Shown here piece after piece: positions 8,533-14,532 of a stretch of DNA of 19,367 bases (position 1 is the stretch's first letter; each line of letters begins with the position of its first letter). Source of the stretch: JBOFMT01 sp051658525 (GTDB lineage: Bacteria > Bacillota_I > Bacilli_A > Erysipelotrichales > Erysipelotrichaceae); the NCBI GenBank assembly GCA_051658525.1, contig JBOFMT010000025.1:1-19367 (forward strand), written 5' to 3'. The notes under the pieces are model-generated. The model was not told the DNA's origin and searched no databases. It was given only the letters and a program-made list of their open reading frames with translations. Made by a program: the position numbers and the translations under genes.

Positions 8533-9414
8533 ATGAAAAAAGGAAGAATTATAAAAAATATATCCAATCAATACTTGGTATTGTTGGAAGATGGGACACA
8601 GTGGAACTGTGTCGCAATGGGAAAATTGAGAAAGCAACATGCACCACTCGTTGGTGATTTGGTTGATGTAGAAGCGTTTGAAAGCCAATATGGAATCCAA
8701 AAAATCTATCCGCGTAGCAATCGCTTGGTTCGTCCAAGCATTGCCAATGTCGATCAGGCTATCATTGTCATGAGCGCGGTGGATCCTGCTTTTTCAACCG
8801 TGTTGATTGATCGTATCTTATTTTTGGTTGTGATGGAACACATTGAACCGATTATTTGTGTGACTAAACTTGATTTGGTAGAGGATAAAACCGAGATTAT
8901 GGAAGCAATCAATGATTATCGCAAACGTGGATATCATGTGATTGAGAGCGGTTTGGGTTATGGTAATGATGAGATTGTTGAAGTGTTGCGGGACAAAATT
9001 TCCGTATTAACAGGACAAAGTGGTGCTGGTAAAAGTAGTTTACTAAACCGCATTGATCCAACATTTCAATTACAAACCCAAGAAATATCCAAAGCTTTGG
9101 GACGTGGGAAGCATACAACACGCCACTGTGAACTTCATTATGTAGTTTCTGGTTGGGTTGGAGATACTCCAGGGTTTTCCAGTATGGATTTTGAACACTT
9201 TGATATCTTAAAGTTAGCAAGCTGTATCCCGGATTTTAGAGGCTATCATGGACATTGTCGCTTCAATGACTGTAAGCATATCAATGAACCGGATTGCTGT
9301 GTAAAAGCAGCGGTAGAGGCAGATGAGATTTCCCGTATTCGCTACGATCATTATGTCGAGATTGAAAAAATAAGTAAAATGTCGAAAGCGGCATTGCATC
9401 GGAGGTTAAAATGA
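8533..9414 (+). CDS. rsgA: Ribosome small-subunit maturation GTPase RsgA
   Basis: A 293-aa circularly permuted GTPase that acts late in 30S subunit assembly. An OB-fold occupies about 1-65. The GTPase motifs appear in permuted order: G4 TKLD at 111-114, G1 GQSGAGKSS at 161-169, G2 around TTRH at 195-198, and G3 DTPG at 211-214. The C-terminal zinc site is present as C242, C247, H249 and C255. Length is close to the family value of about 295-300. Only one base separates it from prkC, and I see no ribosome binding site upstream of the ATG, so translation probably depends on ribosomes terminating at prkC. It overlaps rpe by four bases (ATGA). In B. subtilis RsgA is a PrkC substrate. Confidence 0.96.
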   Translation: MKKGRIIKNISNQYLVLLEDGTQWNCVAMGKLRKQHAPLVGDLVDVEAFESQYGIQKIYPRSNRLVRPSIANVDQAIIVMSAVDPAFSTVLIDRILFLVVMEHIEPIICVTKLDLVEDKTEIMEAINDYRKRGYHVIESGLGYGNDEIVEVLRDKISVLTGQSGAGKSSLLNRIDPTFQLQTQEISKALGRGKHTTRHCELHYVVSGWVGDTPGFSSMDFEHFDILKLASCIPDFRGYHGHCRFNDCKHINEPDCCVKAAVEADEISRIRYDHYVEIEKISKMSKAALHRRLK

Positions 9415-10082
9415 GAGAATTGATTATTTCCCCATCTATTTTGGCATTGGATTATGCACAAATGAGTGAACAGTTGGATGAATTAAAAAAAAGTAAAGCT
9501 ACATGGCTTCACTTTGATGTGATGGATTTTCACTTTGTACCAAATCTTACGTTTGGTCCAGATATTTTAAAAGGTGTTAAAAAACGTACAGGACTGTTTA
9601 TGGATGTACATATTATGGTGGCTCAGCCAAAAGCAGTAGCAAAAACGTTTATTGATGCTGGTGCAGATCTTATTACCTTTCATTATGAAGCATGTGCAGA
9701 TGAAAACGAAGCACGTGAACTATGTCTTTGGATTCAAGCTCAAGGTTGTAAAGCTGGTATTAGTATCAAGCCAAAAACACCAGTTAGTGTATTAGCTCCA
9801 TTGCTGGATGTTGTAGATTTGGTTTTGATTATGAGTGTAGAACCAGGATTTGGTGGTCAAAGTTTTATGTTTGATATGGTTGATAAAATTGCGCAGCTGC
9901 ACGCATGGAAGCAAGAACGCAACCTTAGTTTTGATCTTCAAGTTGATGGTGGTATTACCGATGAGACAGCACGTCCATGTGTTGCTGCTGGAGCTAATGT
10001 CCTAGTAGCTGGTAGTTATGTATTCAAAGCTGGCATTCATGAGCCGATTGAGCGATTATTGTCATGCGCAGCGTCGTATTAG
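9411..10082 (+). CDS. rpe: Ribulose-phosphate 3-epimerase
   Basis: A 223-aa TIM-barrel enzyme interconverting ribulose 5-phosphate and xylulose 5-phosphate in the pentose phosphate pathway. The metal and catalytic residues are present: H34, D36 (HFDVMD), H67 (MDVHIMV) and D179 (VDGGI), with D36 and D179 as the acid-base pair. The phosphate-binding segments EPGFGGQ (144-150) and GGI and AGSYVF near the C-terminus are intact. The usual MDGxFVPN motif reads MDFHFVPN, with phenylalanine at position 40 in place of the near-invariant glycine. The start codon overlaps the rsgA stop as ATGA and has GGAGGT at 9401-9406. Its 3' end overlaps thiN by 19 bases. Confidence 0.95.
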   Translation: MRELIISPSILALDYAQMSEQLDELKKSKATWLHFDVMDFHFVPNLTFGPDILKGVKKRTGLFMDVHIMVAQPKAVAKTFIDAGADLITFHYEACADENEARELCLWIQAQGCKAGISIKPKTPVSVLAPLLDVVDLVLIMSVEPGFGGQSFMFDMVDKIAQLHAWKQERNLSFDLQVDGGITDETARPCVAAGANVLVAGSYVFKAGIHEPIERLLSCAASY

Positions 10083-10666
10083 TATTACCAAAAACAAAGC
10101 AACTGCCCTTATTGGATGCTGATATCATCGGTGTTGATGGAGGTGTTGCCTATTTGCTTGACCATAACATTGAGATGATGCTAGCTGTGGGAGATTTTGA
10201 TTCGCTTCCACACCGTTATCATGAACAACTTGAGCAGTTAACATGCCAACGGTTACAACATGAAAAAAATGAGACGGATACCCAGGTAGCTCTATCCTAT
10301 GCTTTAGAGCAAGGATATGATGAAATTATCATTTATGGAGGACTTGGGGGAAGAATCGATCATGAACTAGCAAATCTTTCCTTGTTGGTGCATCATGATG
10401 CGAACATCGTGTTGATGAATGAAACCAATCGCATTCAAAAATTAATGCCAGGAGTACATCAAGTAAAACCATTGATGAAATACCTATCGTTATTACCGCT
10501 TGTTGAGAGTGTTGTAAGTTTAGAAGGGGTAAAGTACCCTTTGCAACAGCAAACGATTCATGTTGATGATATTTATACGATTTCCAATGAAATTCTAACA
10601 ACGGCAACGATTACAGTCGTATCTGGTAGTTTTCTACTCATACAAAGCAAAGACGAACCCAAATAG
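10064..10666 (+). CDS. thiN: Thiamine pyrophosphokinase
   Basis: A 200-aa cytosolic enzyme transferring pyrophosphate from ATP to thiamine, making the cofactor thiamine diphosphate. Family signatures are clear: VDGG at 24-27, GDFDS at 43-47, EKNETD at 67-72 and GGLGGRIDH at 92-100. A C-terminal thiamine-binding beta domain follows. The ATG lies 19 bases inside the end of rpe in another reading frame, and no strong ribosome binding site is seen, which suggests translational coupling. The stop codon TAG sits at the loop-stem junction of the operon terminator. The position between rpe and rpmB is the common arrangement in Bacillota, supporting the assignment. Confidence 0.93.
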   Translation: MRSVVLVLPKTKQLPLLDADIIGVDGGVAYLLDHNIEMMLAVGDFDSLPHRYHEQLEQLTCQRLQHEKNETDTQVALSYALEQGYDEIIIYGGLGGRIDHELANLSLLVHHDANIVLMNETNRIQKLMPGVHQVKPLMKYLSLLPLVESVVSLEGVKYPLQQQTIHVDDIYTISNEILTTATITVVSGSFLLIQSKDEPK

Positions 10667-10678
10667 GTTCGTCTTTTT
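10649..10678 (+). terminator. Terminator of the priA-thiN operon, containing the thiN stop codon
   Basis: An 11-bp perfect stem (10649-10659 with 10666-10676) and a 6-base CAAATA loop are followed by a T run. The thiN stop TAG (10664-10666) straddles the loop and the 3' arm, so the last codons of thiN form the 5' arm. Confidence 0.92.
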
Positions 10679-10701
10679 CGTTGGTTTAAAGGGATAAGAC
10701 G

Positions 10702-10725
10702 AAAAAAAACAGGTTGCCCTGTTTT
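10702..10725 (-). terminator. Rho-independent terminator of rpmB
   Basis: Read on the minus strand, AAACAGG (10724-10718 side) pairs with CCTGTTT (10713-10707 side) around a GCAA loop, followed by eight T. It starts right after the rpmB stop. The reverse reading also ends in five T, so it may act in both directions against thiN readthrough. Confidence 0.9.
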
Positions 10726-10916
10726 TAGATCGCTTTTTTTGCTTTCAATGTTTTTAAAGCACGAGCGGAAATACGGATTTTTTGAGGTTTTCCATCCACC
10801 ATAACCTTAACTTTTTGTAAATTTACATTCCATTTACGACGAGTAGCGCGTAGTGAATGTGAACGTTTATTTCCTGATAAAGGTCCTTTACCTGTAACTG
10901 CACAAACTTTTGACAT
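10725..10916 (-). CDS. rpmB: 50S ribosomal protein L28
   Basis: A 63-aa basic ribosomal protein beginning MSKVCAVTGKGPLSGNKRSH and ending in ISARALKTLKAKKAI, both recognisable L28 segments. Only one cysteine (C5) is present, so it appears to be the form lacking a complete zinc-binding set. A longer reading from 10970 exists, but the ATG at 10916 is preceded by a near-perfect AAAGGAGGT and gives the usual length. The gene is on the minus strand, convergent with thiN, with its own promoters and terminator, as in other Bacillota where rpmB is next to thiN. Confidence 0.96.
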   Translation of the reverse strand: MSKVCAVTGKGPLSGNKRSHSLRATRRKWNVNLQKVKVMVDGKPQKIRISARALKTLKAKKAI

Positions 10917-10957
10917 ACCGTAACCTCCTTTCAATACTTGTAACAATTTGCTTACTA

Positions 10958-10993
10958 ATGATACCATCATATTCTAGATAAATCAAGTGTAAA
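10958..10993 (-). promoter_or_regulatory. Two overlapping promoters of rpmB
   Basis: On the minus strand two sigma-A type arrangements overlap. One is TTGATT (10986-10981), a 17-base spacer and TATCAT (10963-10958) with a TGG extension. The other is TTTACA (10993-10988), a 16-base spacer and TATGAT (10971-10966). Either would give a leader of about 35-45 bases before the rpmB ATG. I cannot tell which is used. Confidence 0.65.
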
Positions 10994-11076
10994 TTAAAAA
11001 TTTCTATAAAAAAATTAGAGCGATACAATGAGAAAAAAAGAAGCGAATAATCCCATAATTTTAAGCTTATGGATTG

Positions 11077-11089
11077 GATTGTAACAATC
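11077..11089. repeat. Perfect 6-1-6 dyad (GATTGT A ACAATC)
   Basis: A perfect inverted repeat of 6-base arms around a single A lies in the A/T-rich 316-base gap between rpmB and the ftsA-like gene. The rest of this gap holds the rpmB promoters (10958-10993), several poly-A runs and the ftsA promoter (11167-11195). The dyad is about 90 bases upstream of the ftsA -35 box and also upstream of the rpmB promoters. It could be an operator, but nothing identifies a binding protein. Confidence 0.35.
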
Positions 11090-11166
11090 TATCTTCGAAA
11101 AAGGGAATGTTTTTTTTAAAATGCGAAAAAAATGCAAAAAACGGGTATTTTATACATAAAATGATG

Positions 11167-11195
11167 TTTAAAAAAGTGATGGGTTATGATATTAT
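11167..11195 (+). promoter_or_regulatory. Promoter of the ftsA-like/ftsZ operon
   Basis: TTTAAA at 11167-11172, a 17-base spacer, and TATTAT at 11190-11195 preceded by TGA form a sigma-A promoter with an extended -10 box. The predicted start near 11202 leaves a leader of about 30 bases that contains the G-rich ribosome binding site at 11219-11226. Confidence 0.65.
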
Positions 11196-11232
11196 TAGTT
11201 AGTAAGTAACAAAGAAAAGAGGGGGGTGCCTC

Positions 11233-12465
11233 ATGGAAATATTGGCTAGTTTAGAAATTGCCGATTATGAAGTTCGCCTTGTTGTAGGTGAGTTTCACGA
11301 ATCGCGCTTTAATATGCTACATTTGGAGCGAGTTGCGTGCGAGAGTGTAGTGAATAAAGTAATCGTCAATCCAAAGGGTGTAGAACAAGCAATCAAAAAA
11401 GCATTGGATGAAACCCACAAAAAACTCGGTTATCGTATTTATCGAGTTTTACTTGTAATTCCATCCTTGCAATTTGAGCGCGTAAACAAACGCGTCAATG
11501 TGTTTACAGGAGATGATGGCATCATCACCAAAGAACATATCGATTTGGGTGTTGAAAAATTAACGGCTTTTAGACCAGAACGCGAGGTACAACTCGTAAA
11601 TATGGCGGCTGTTAAGTTTATCAGCAATGGTATCTCCTCTCGAAAAATGCCGATTGGGGAACAAAGTGAAATTTTAAGCATTGAAGCAGATTTATTGTAT
11701 GCATGCCAGGATGTCGTGTTTGACTACGTAGGTTTAGTGGAACGATGTGGTTTGGAAGTATTGGATATTTGTATGGATGCGATTGCCTTCGGGGAAGAAG
11801 CAGCTATCTTTGAACAATCGATGGACCGCTATATTGTTGCAGTGGAACTTGGTCGTCAAACGACTAGTTTATCCTTATTTTATAAGGGAAGCTTAGTCAA
11901 TTGTGAAGTATTGGATCATGGATATGGCAATTGGGGTACTAAAATCAAAGAAGAGTACAATTTCTCAACTTCAGATACCTACCGACTCTTAAACAATTGC
12001 TTGACCTTCCAACACGAGTTGATGGATGATGCGATTGTACATTTGTGGCAAGAGGAAAAAGAGACGAAGTACTTAAGTGAACGAACGCTGTGTAGTTTGG
12101 TCGTACCAAGTGTTCAGGCGTGGATTGAATCAATCAATGAAACGTGTCAAAACATTGCGGATAGCGGGCGATTAAAATATATTGTTGGTGGATCTGGTGC
12201 ACAAATCATTGGACTCCATTCCATCTTAGATCATTTTAATGCGGAAGCGAATGTGTATATTCCACAAACGATTGGGGCTCGTAACCCAGCATTAACGCAT
12301 GTGCTAGGGACGTTCTATTCTTATGAACATCCAGCCAACTACCGTAAAAGCGAGTTGCAAAGCGTTATGTTAAATGAAGTGAAACAGACATTACAACATG
12401 CCAAGCATGTCGATGAAGAAGAAGGTACATTTACAAGAAAATTGAAGAAAATATTCAATGGTTAG
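11233..12465 (+). CDS. ftsA: Divergent FtsA-like cell-division protein
   Basis: A 410-aa protein with the length and layout of FtsA, the actin-like protein that tethers FtsZ to the membrane, and it lies 11 bases upstream of ftsZ. The fold-level landmarks can be placed: phosphate-1 loop at residues 6-14, a 1C-type insert at about 85-165, phosphate-2 at 203-213, adenosine loop at 317-323, and a basic amphipathic C-terminal helix, FTRKLKKIFNG (400-410), like the FtsA membrane anchor. The loops are strongly altered: the family DIGTSKV reads EIADYEV (8-14), the DIGGGTTD loop reads ELGRQTTS (205-212), and the adenosine loop is GGSGA. Both loop aspartates are glutamate and key glycines are lost, so ATP binding is uncertain. 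The ribosome binding site is a G-rich run ahead of ATG 11233. Role is inferred from context, layout and the tail; identity as FtsA is moderately sure. Confidence 0.8.
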   Translation: MEILASLEIADYEVRLVVGEFHESRFNMLHLERVACESVVNKVIVNPKGVEQAIKKALDETHKKLGYRIYRVLLVIPSLQFERVNKRVNVFTGDDGIITKEHIDLGVEKLTAFRPEREVQLVNMAAVKFISNGISSRKMPIGEQSEILSIEADLLYACQDVVFDYVGLVERCGLEVLDICMDAIAFGEEAAIFEQSMDRYIVAVELGRQTTSLSLFYKGSLVNCEVLDHGYGNWGTKIKEEYNFSTSDTYRLLNNCLTFQHELMDDAIVHLWQEEKETKYLSERTLCSLVVPSVQAWIESINETCQNIADSGRLKYIVGGSGAQIIGLHSILDHFNAEANVYIPQTIGARNPALTHVLGTFYSYEHPANYRKSELQSVMLNEVKQTLQHAKHVDEEEGTFTRKLKKIFNG

Positions 12466-12476
12466 GAGACGAACAT

Positions 12477-13565
12477 ATGAGTGAATTACATTTTAATCAA
12501 GTGGTTAAGATTAAAGTATTTGGAATTGGTGGCGGTGGATGCAATGCTGTAAACCGCATGGTGAACGAAGGAATGCAAGGAGTTGAGTTCTTTGTAGCAA
12601 ATACCGACTTGCAAGTGTTAAAAGATAGTCCTGTCGAAAATAAAATCGTTTTAGGTCGTGAAATCACGCGTGGTTTGGGTGCTGGAGCGAATCCTGAAAT
12701 GGGACGTCGCGCTGCACAAGAGAGCGAAACAGAAATTCGTGAAGCGATCAAAGACGCTGATATGGTATTTATTACTGCTGGTATGGGTGGTGGTACTGGT
12801 ACCGGAGCTGCACCGTTGTTTGCAAAGATTGCGAAAGAAATGGGTGCTTTGACGGTTGGTATTATCACAAAGCCATTCCGCTTTGAAGGAAACAAACGTA
12901 GCAAGTCTGCGATTGAAGGAATTGAAGAGTTGCGTCAACATGTCGATAGTTTGATTGTTGTTAGCAACGATAATTTATTGTATGCGATTGGTCGTAAGCC
13001 ACTTGTGGAAGCTTTCCAAGTTGCGGATAATGTATTGCGTCAAGGGGTTCAAACCATTACGGATTTGATTGCTGTTCCTGCGCTTATCAACCTTGACTTT
13101 GCCGATGTACGTGCAGTTATGGAAAACCAAGGAAATGCACTCATTGGGATTGGGATTGCGGATGGAGAAGAACGTGCTAAAGTTGCGGCCAGCAATGCGA
13201 TTCTTTCCCCATTGTTAGAAGCTAAAATTTCTGGTGCTAAAAATGCAATTATCAATATTACTGGTGGAGAATCACTATCATTATTTGATGCGGAAGATGC
13301 AGTTGAATTAATTCGTGAAGCAGCTGGAAATGATATCGATACCATCTTTGGTGTTGCAATCAACTCGGCACTTGGTGATAGCGTCATCGTAACGGTAATC
13401 GCAACCGGATTTGATCAAAAAGAGGAAGTTGTAGTACAAAAACAAATTGCACCAGTAAAAGCGAGTGCACCTGCACCTCAACCGGTACAAGAACGTACGC
13501 GTTTATATGCAAGTGAAATGGAAGATGTTGTTACTAACGATATCCCAAGCTTCTTCAAACGCTAA
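12477..13565 (+). CDS. ftsZ: Cell-division GTPase FtsZ
   Basis: A 362-aa tubulin homologue that polymerises into the division ring. The GTP-binding N-terminal domain has GIGGGGCNAVNRM (16-28), the tubulin signature GGGTGTG (104-110), and TKPFRFEG (131-138). The T7 synergy loop is NLDFADV (205-211) with N205, D207 and D210, required for hydrolysis in the neighbouring subunit. A short variable linker (about 316-352) carries alanine-proline repeats, followed by the conserved tail NDIPSFFKR (354-362), the peptide bound by FtsA and other partners, at the extreme end. Length is at the short end (usual about 360-400). The gene has a TAGGAG ribosome binding site 11 bases after the ftsA-like gene and shares one base with the next gene (TAATG). 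Location apart from a murein (dcw) cluster is notable. Confidence 0.97.
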   Translation: MSELHFNQVVKIKVFGIGGGGCNAVNRMVNEGMQGVEFFVANTDLQVLKDSPVENKIVLGREITRGLGAGANPEMGRRAAQESETEIREAIKDADMVFITAGMGGGTGTGAAPLFAKIAKEMGALTVGIITKPFRFEGNKRSKSAIEGIEELRQHVDSLIVVSNDNLLYAIGRKPLVEAFQVADNVLRQGVQTITDLIAVPALINLDFADVRAVMENQGNALIGIGIADGEERAKVAASNAILSPLLEAKISGAKNAIINITGGESLSLFDAEDAVELIREAAGNDIDTIFGVAINSALGDSVIVTVIATGFDQKEEVVVQKQIAPVKASAPAPQPVQERTRLYASEMEDVVTNDIPSFFKR

Positions 13566-14035
13566 TGTCAATTGTTTTAGTAGCTTCTAGTTTATTCTTA
13601 GATACCCCACAAGCAAACATCTTGCAAGAGCGTTTGTTTGAACGCTGCGTTCTAAGTGATTGCTCCTGTATTGTCGTATCGGGTCAAGAAGCAAGCGCAG
13701 CTGGGCTTGAGCAATTATACGACTTCTGTGAAACCCAAAATATTGCTTGTTTTCAAGAGAGTGGACAATTTTCACACTTAGGGTTACAAGCACAACTTGA
13801 TGAGGTTTGTTTACAACTTGATGGCTACCCTGATTTGGTTGCTTTTGACCAAGAGATGGTAGTGATTCAAATAGAACCTATCTTGCGTCATGAACGTATC
13901 TTTCTCGGGATGTTTTTGCCTGAGGAAGCAGCACTTGATGCACTCGGTGAGGCATTGCAACTAGAACTAGAGGCATTGTTAGAACAAGCCAAACGTTCTC
14001 CGCGTGTCGATCCGAAAGCTAAAAAATTTCATTAA
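13565..14035 (+). CDS. Unrecognised 156-aa protein translationally coupled to ftsZ
   Basis: I do not recognise this protein. Its start ATG shares its A with the ftsZ stop (TAATG) and has no ribosome binding site of its own, so expression is very likely coupled to FtsZ. The sequence is acidic overall with a basic tail (residues about 142-156: KRSPRVDPKAKKFH region). It begins with a hydrophobic strand, MSIVLVASSLFL, and has strand-helix alternation (SCIVVSG at 34-40, NIACF at 50s) suggestive of a small alpha/beta fold, then a long glutamate-leucine rich helix (about 118-142, EEAALDALGEALQLELEALLEQ pattern), which could form a coiled coil or dimer. Six cysteines lie in the first 82 residues with no clear metal motif. 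No signal peptide or membrane helix is evident. The site after ftsZ often holds division accessory genes such as sepF, but I see no SepF motifs. It is a real gene by position and by ending at a terminator. Confidence 0.8.
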   Translation: MSIVLVASSLFLDTPQANILQERLFERCVLSDCSCIVVSGQEASAAGLEQLYDFCETQNIACFQESGQFSHLGLQAQLDEVCLQLDGYPDLVAFDQEMVVIQIEPILRHERIFLGMFLPEEAALDALGEALQLELEALLEQAKRSPRVDPKAKKFH

Positions 14036-14055
14036 GCGCAAACTGCGCTTTTTTT
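14034..14055 (+). terminator. Terminator of the ftsA-ftsZ-orf156 operon
   Basis: AAGCGCA (14034-14040) and TGCGCTT (14044-14050) form a 7-bp stem around AAC and are followed by T's to 14055. The 5' arm begins in the stop codon of the 156-aa gene. The next gene starts only 17 bases later with no room for a promoter, so it may depend on readthrough. Confidence 0.8.
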
Positions 14056-14071
14056 ATAAGGAGGAAACAGT

Positions 14072-14311
14072 ATGAAAATAACAATCAAACCACAAGGGGT
14101 ATGCGCCAAAGCGTTACATGTAGAAGTTGCGGGGGATGATATCGTCGCTTGTCAATTTGAGGGTGGATGTCCTGGAAATTTAGAAGGGATTTCACGCCTT
14201 GTAGTAGGAATGCGTGTTGACGAGGTAATTGCTAAGCTTGAGGGTGTAACTTGTGGTAGTAAAACTACATCTTGTCCAGATCAATTGGCACAAGCATTAC
14301 GTACCCTTTAA
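14072..14311 (+). CDS. Stand-alone TSCPD-domain protein (TIGR03905-like)
   Basis: A 79-aa small protein with the hallmark TSCPDQLA at residues 66-73, a motif also found as a domain at the C-terminus of some ribonucleotide reductases. It has five cysteines (C11, C27, C33, C61 and C68); C33 lies in EGGCPGN. The spacing suggests metal binding or a thiol function, but the biochemical role of the stand-alone family is unknown to me. A strong AAGGAGG ribosome binding site precedes the ATG. It follows the terminator of the division operon by 17 bases, so its transcript is probably readthrough from ftsZ or from an internal promoter that I cannot place. There is no terminator of its own before the uracil permease promoter. 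Confidence 0.85.
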   Translation: MKITIKPQGVCAKALHVEVAGDDIVACQFEGGCPGNLEGISRLVVGMRVDEVIAKLEGVTCGSKTTSCPDQLAQALRTL

Positions 14312-14339
14312 TTTTGTGCAATTTTGTGCATTTTGTGCA
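14311..14339 (+). repeat. Three tandem direct repeats of TTTTGTGCA
   Basis: ATTTTGTGCA occurs twice at 14311-14320 and 14321-14330 and is followed by TTTTGTGCA at 14331-14339. The first copy overlaps the final A of the TSCPD gene's stop codon. The array ends 26 bases upstream of the -35 box of the uracil permease promoter. Regular 10/10/9-base spacing places the copies about one helical turn apart, compatible with a regulator site or with replication slippage. Confidence 0.6.
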
Positions 14340-14365
14340 AAGCATACGAAAACGTGTGAATTATG

Positions 14366-14394
14366 TTTACAAGATTTTGAAAGTATGTTAGCAT
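14366..14394 (+). promoter_or_regulatory. Promoter of the uracil permease leader
   Basis: TTTACA (14366-14371), 17 bases, then TAGCAT (14389-14394) preceded by TGT, an extended -10. The expected transcription start is near 14401, giving a leader of about 130 bases that holds the PyrR attenuator. Confidence 0.7.
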
Positions 14395-14407
14395 AGGAAC
14401 AAGCATA

Positions 14408-14504
14408 GGTCTTTAAGCTGATCCAGAGAGGTCAGTAAGGCGAAACGTTTCTAGAATTTAGAACGACTCTTTCCTGAACACAGACCCATACGGTCTGTTT
14501 TTTT
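14408..14504 (+). promoter_or_regulatory. PyrR-binding attenuator leader
   Basis: The leader carries the PyrR anti-antiterminator: an upper stem CTGA/TCAG (14418-14421, 14432-14435) enclosing the conserved CCAGAGAGG core (14423-14431), and a lower stem CTTTA/TAAGG. A competing antiterminator can form using 14432-14440 with 14469-14477. The terminator hairpin follows: ACAGACC (14480-14486), CATAC loop, GGTCTGT (14492-14498) and seven T. In known systems UMP- or UTP-bound PyrR stabilises the first hairpin, allowing termination when pyrimidines are plentiful. The downstream gene, a uracil permease, fits this control. The pyrR gene is not in this window. Confidence 0.92.
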
Positions 14505-14532
14505 ATGCCTGTGCACTATTTAGGAGGAAAAC

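Noticed and set aside
10917..10970. An 81-aa reading of rpmB from 10970
   Set aside because: It would include the -10 boxes of the rpmB promoters. The ATG at 10916 has a near-perfect ribosome binding site and matches L28 length.
11028..11084. An 18-codon open reading frame (starting MRKKEANNP) in the rpmB-ftsA gap
   Set aside because: No convincing ribosome binding site or promoter, and the A/T-rich region gives such frames by chance; its stop falls in the dyad, which may be coincidental.
12497..12904. A 135-aa reading frame on the minus strand opposite ftsZ
   Set aside because: It is antisense to a highly conserved gene, has no ribosome binding site, and its composition mirrors ftsZ codons.
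14311..14339. Tandem repeats read as a CRISPR array
   Set aside because: The units are 9-10 bases with no spacers and no cas genes nearby.
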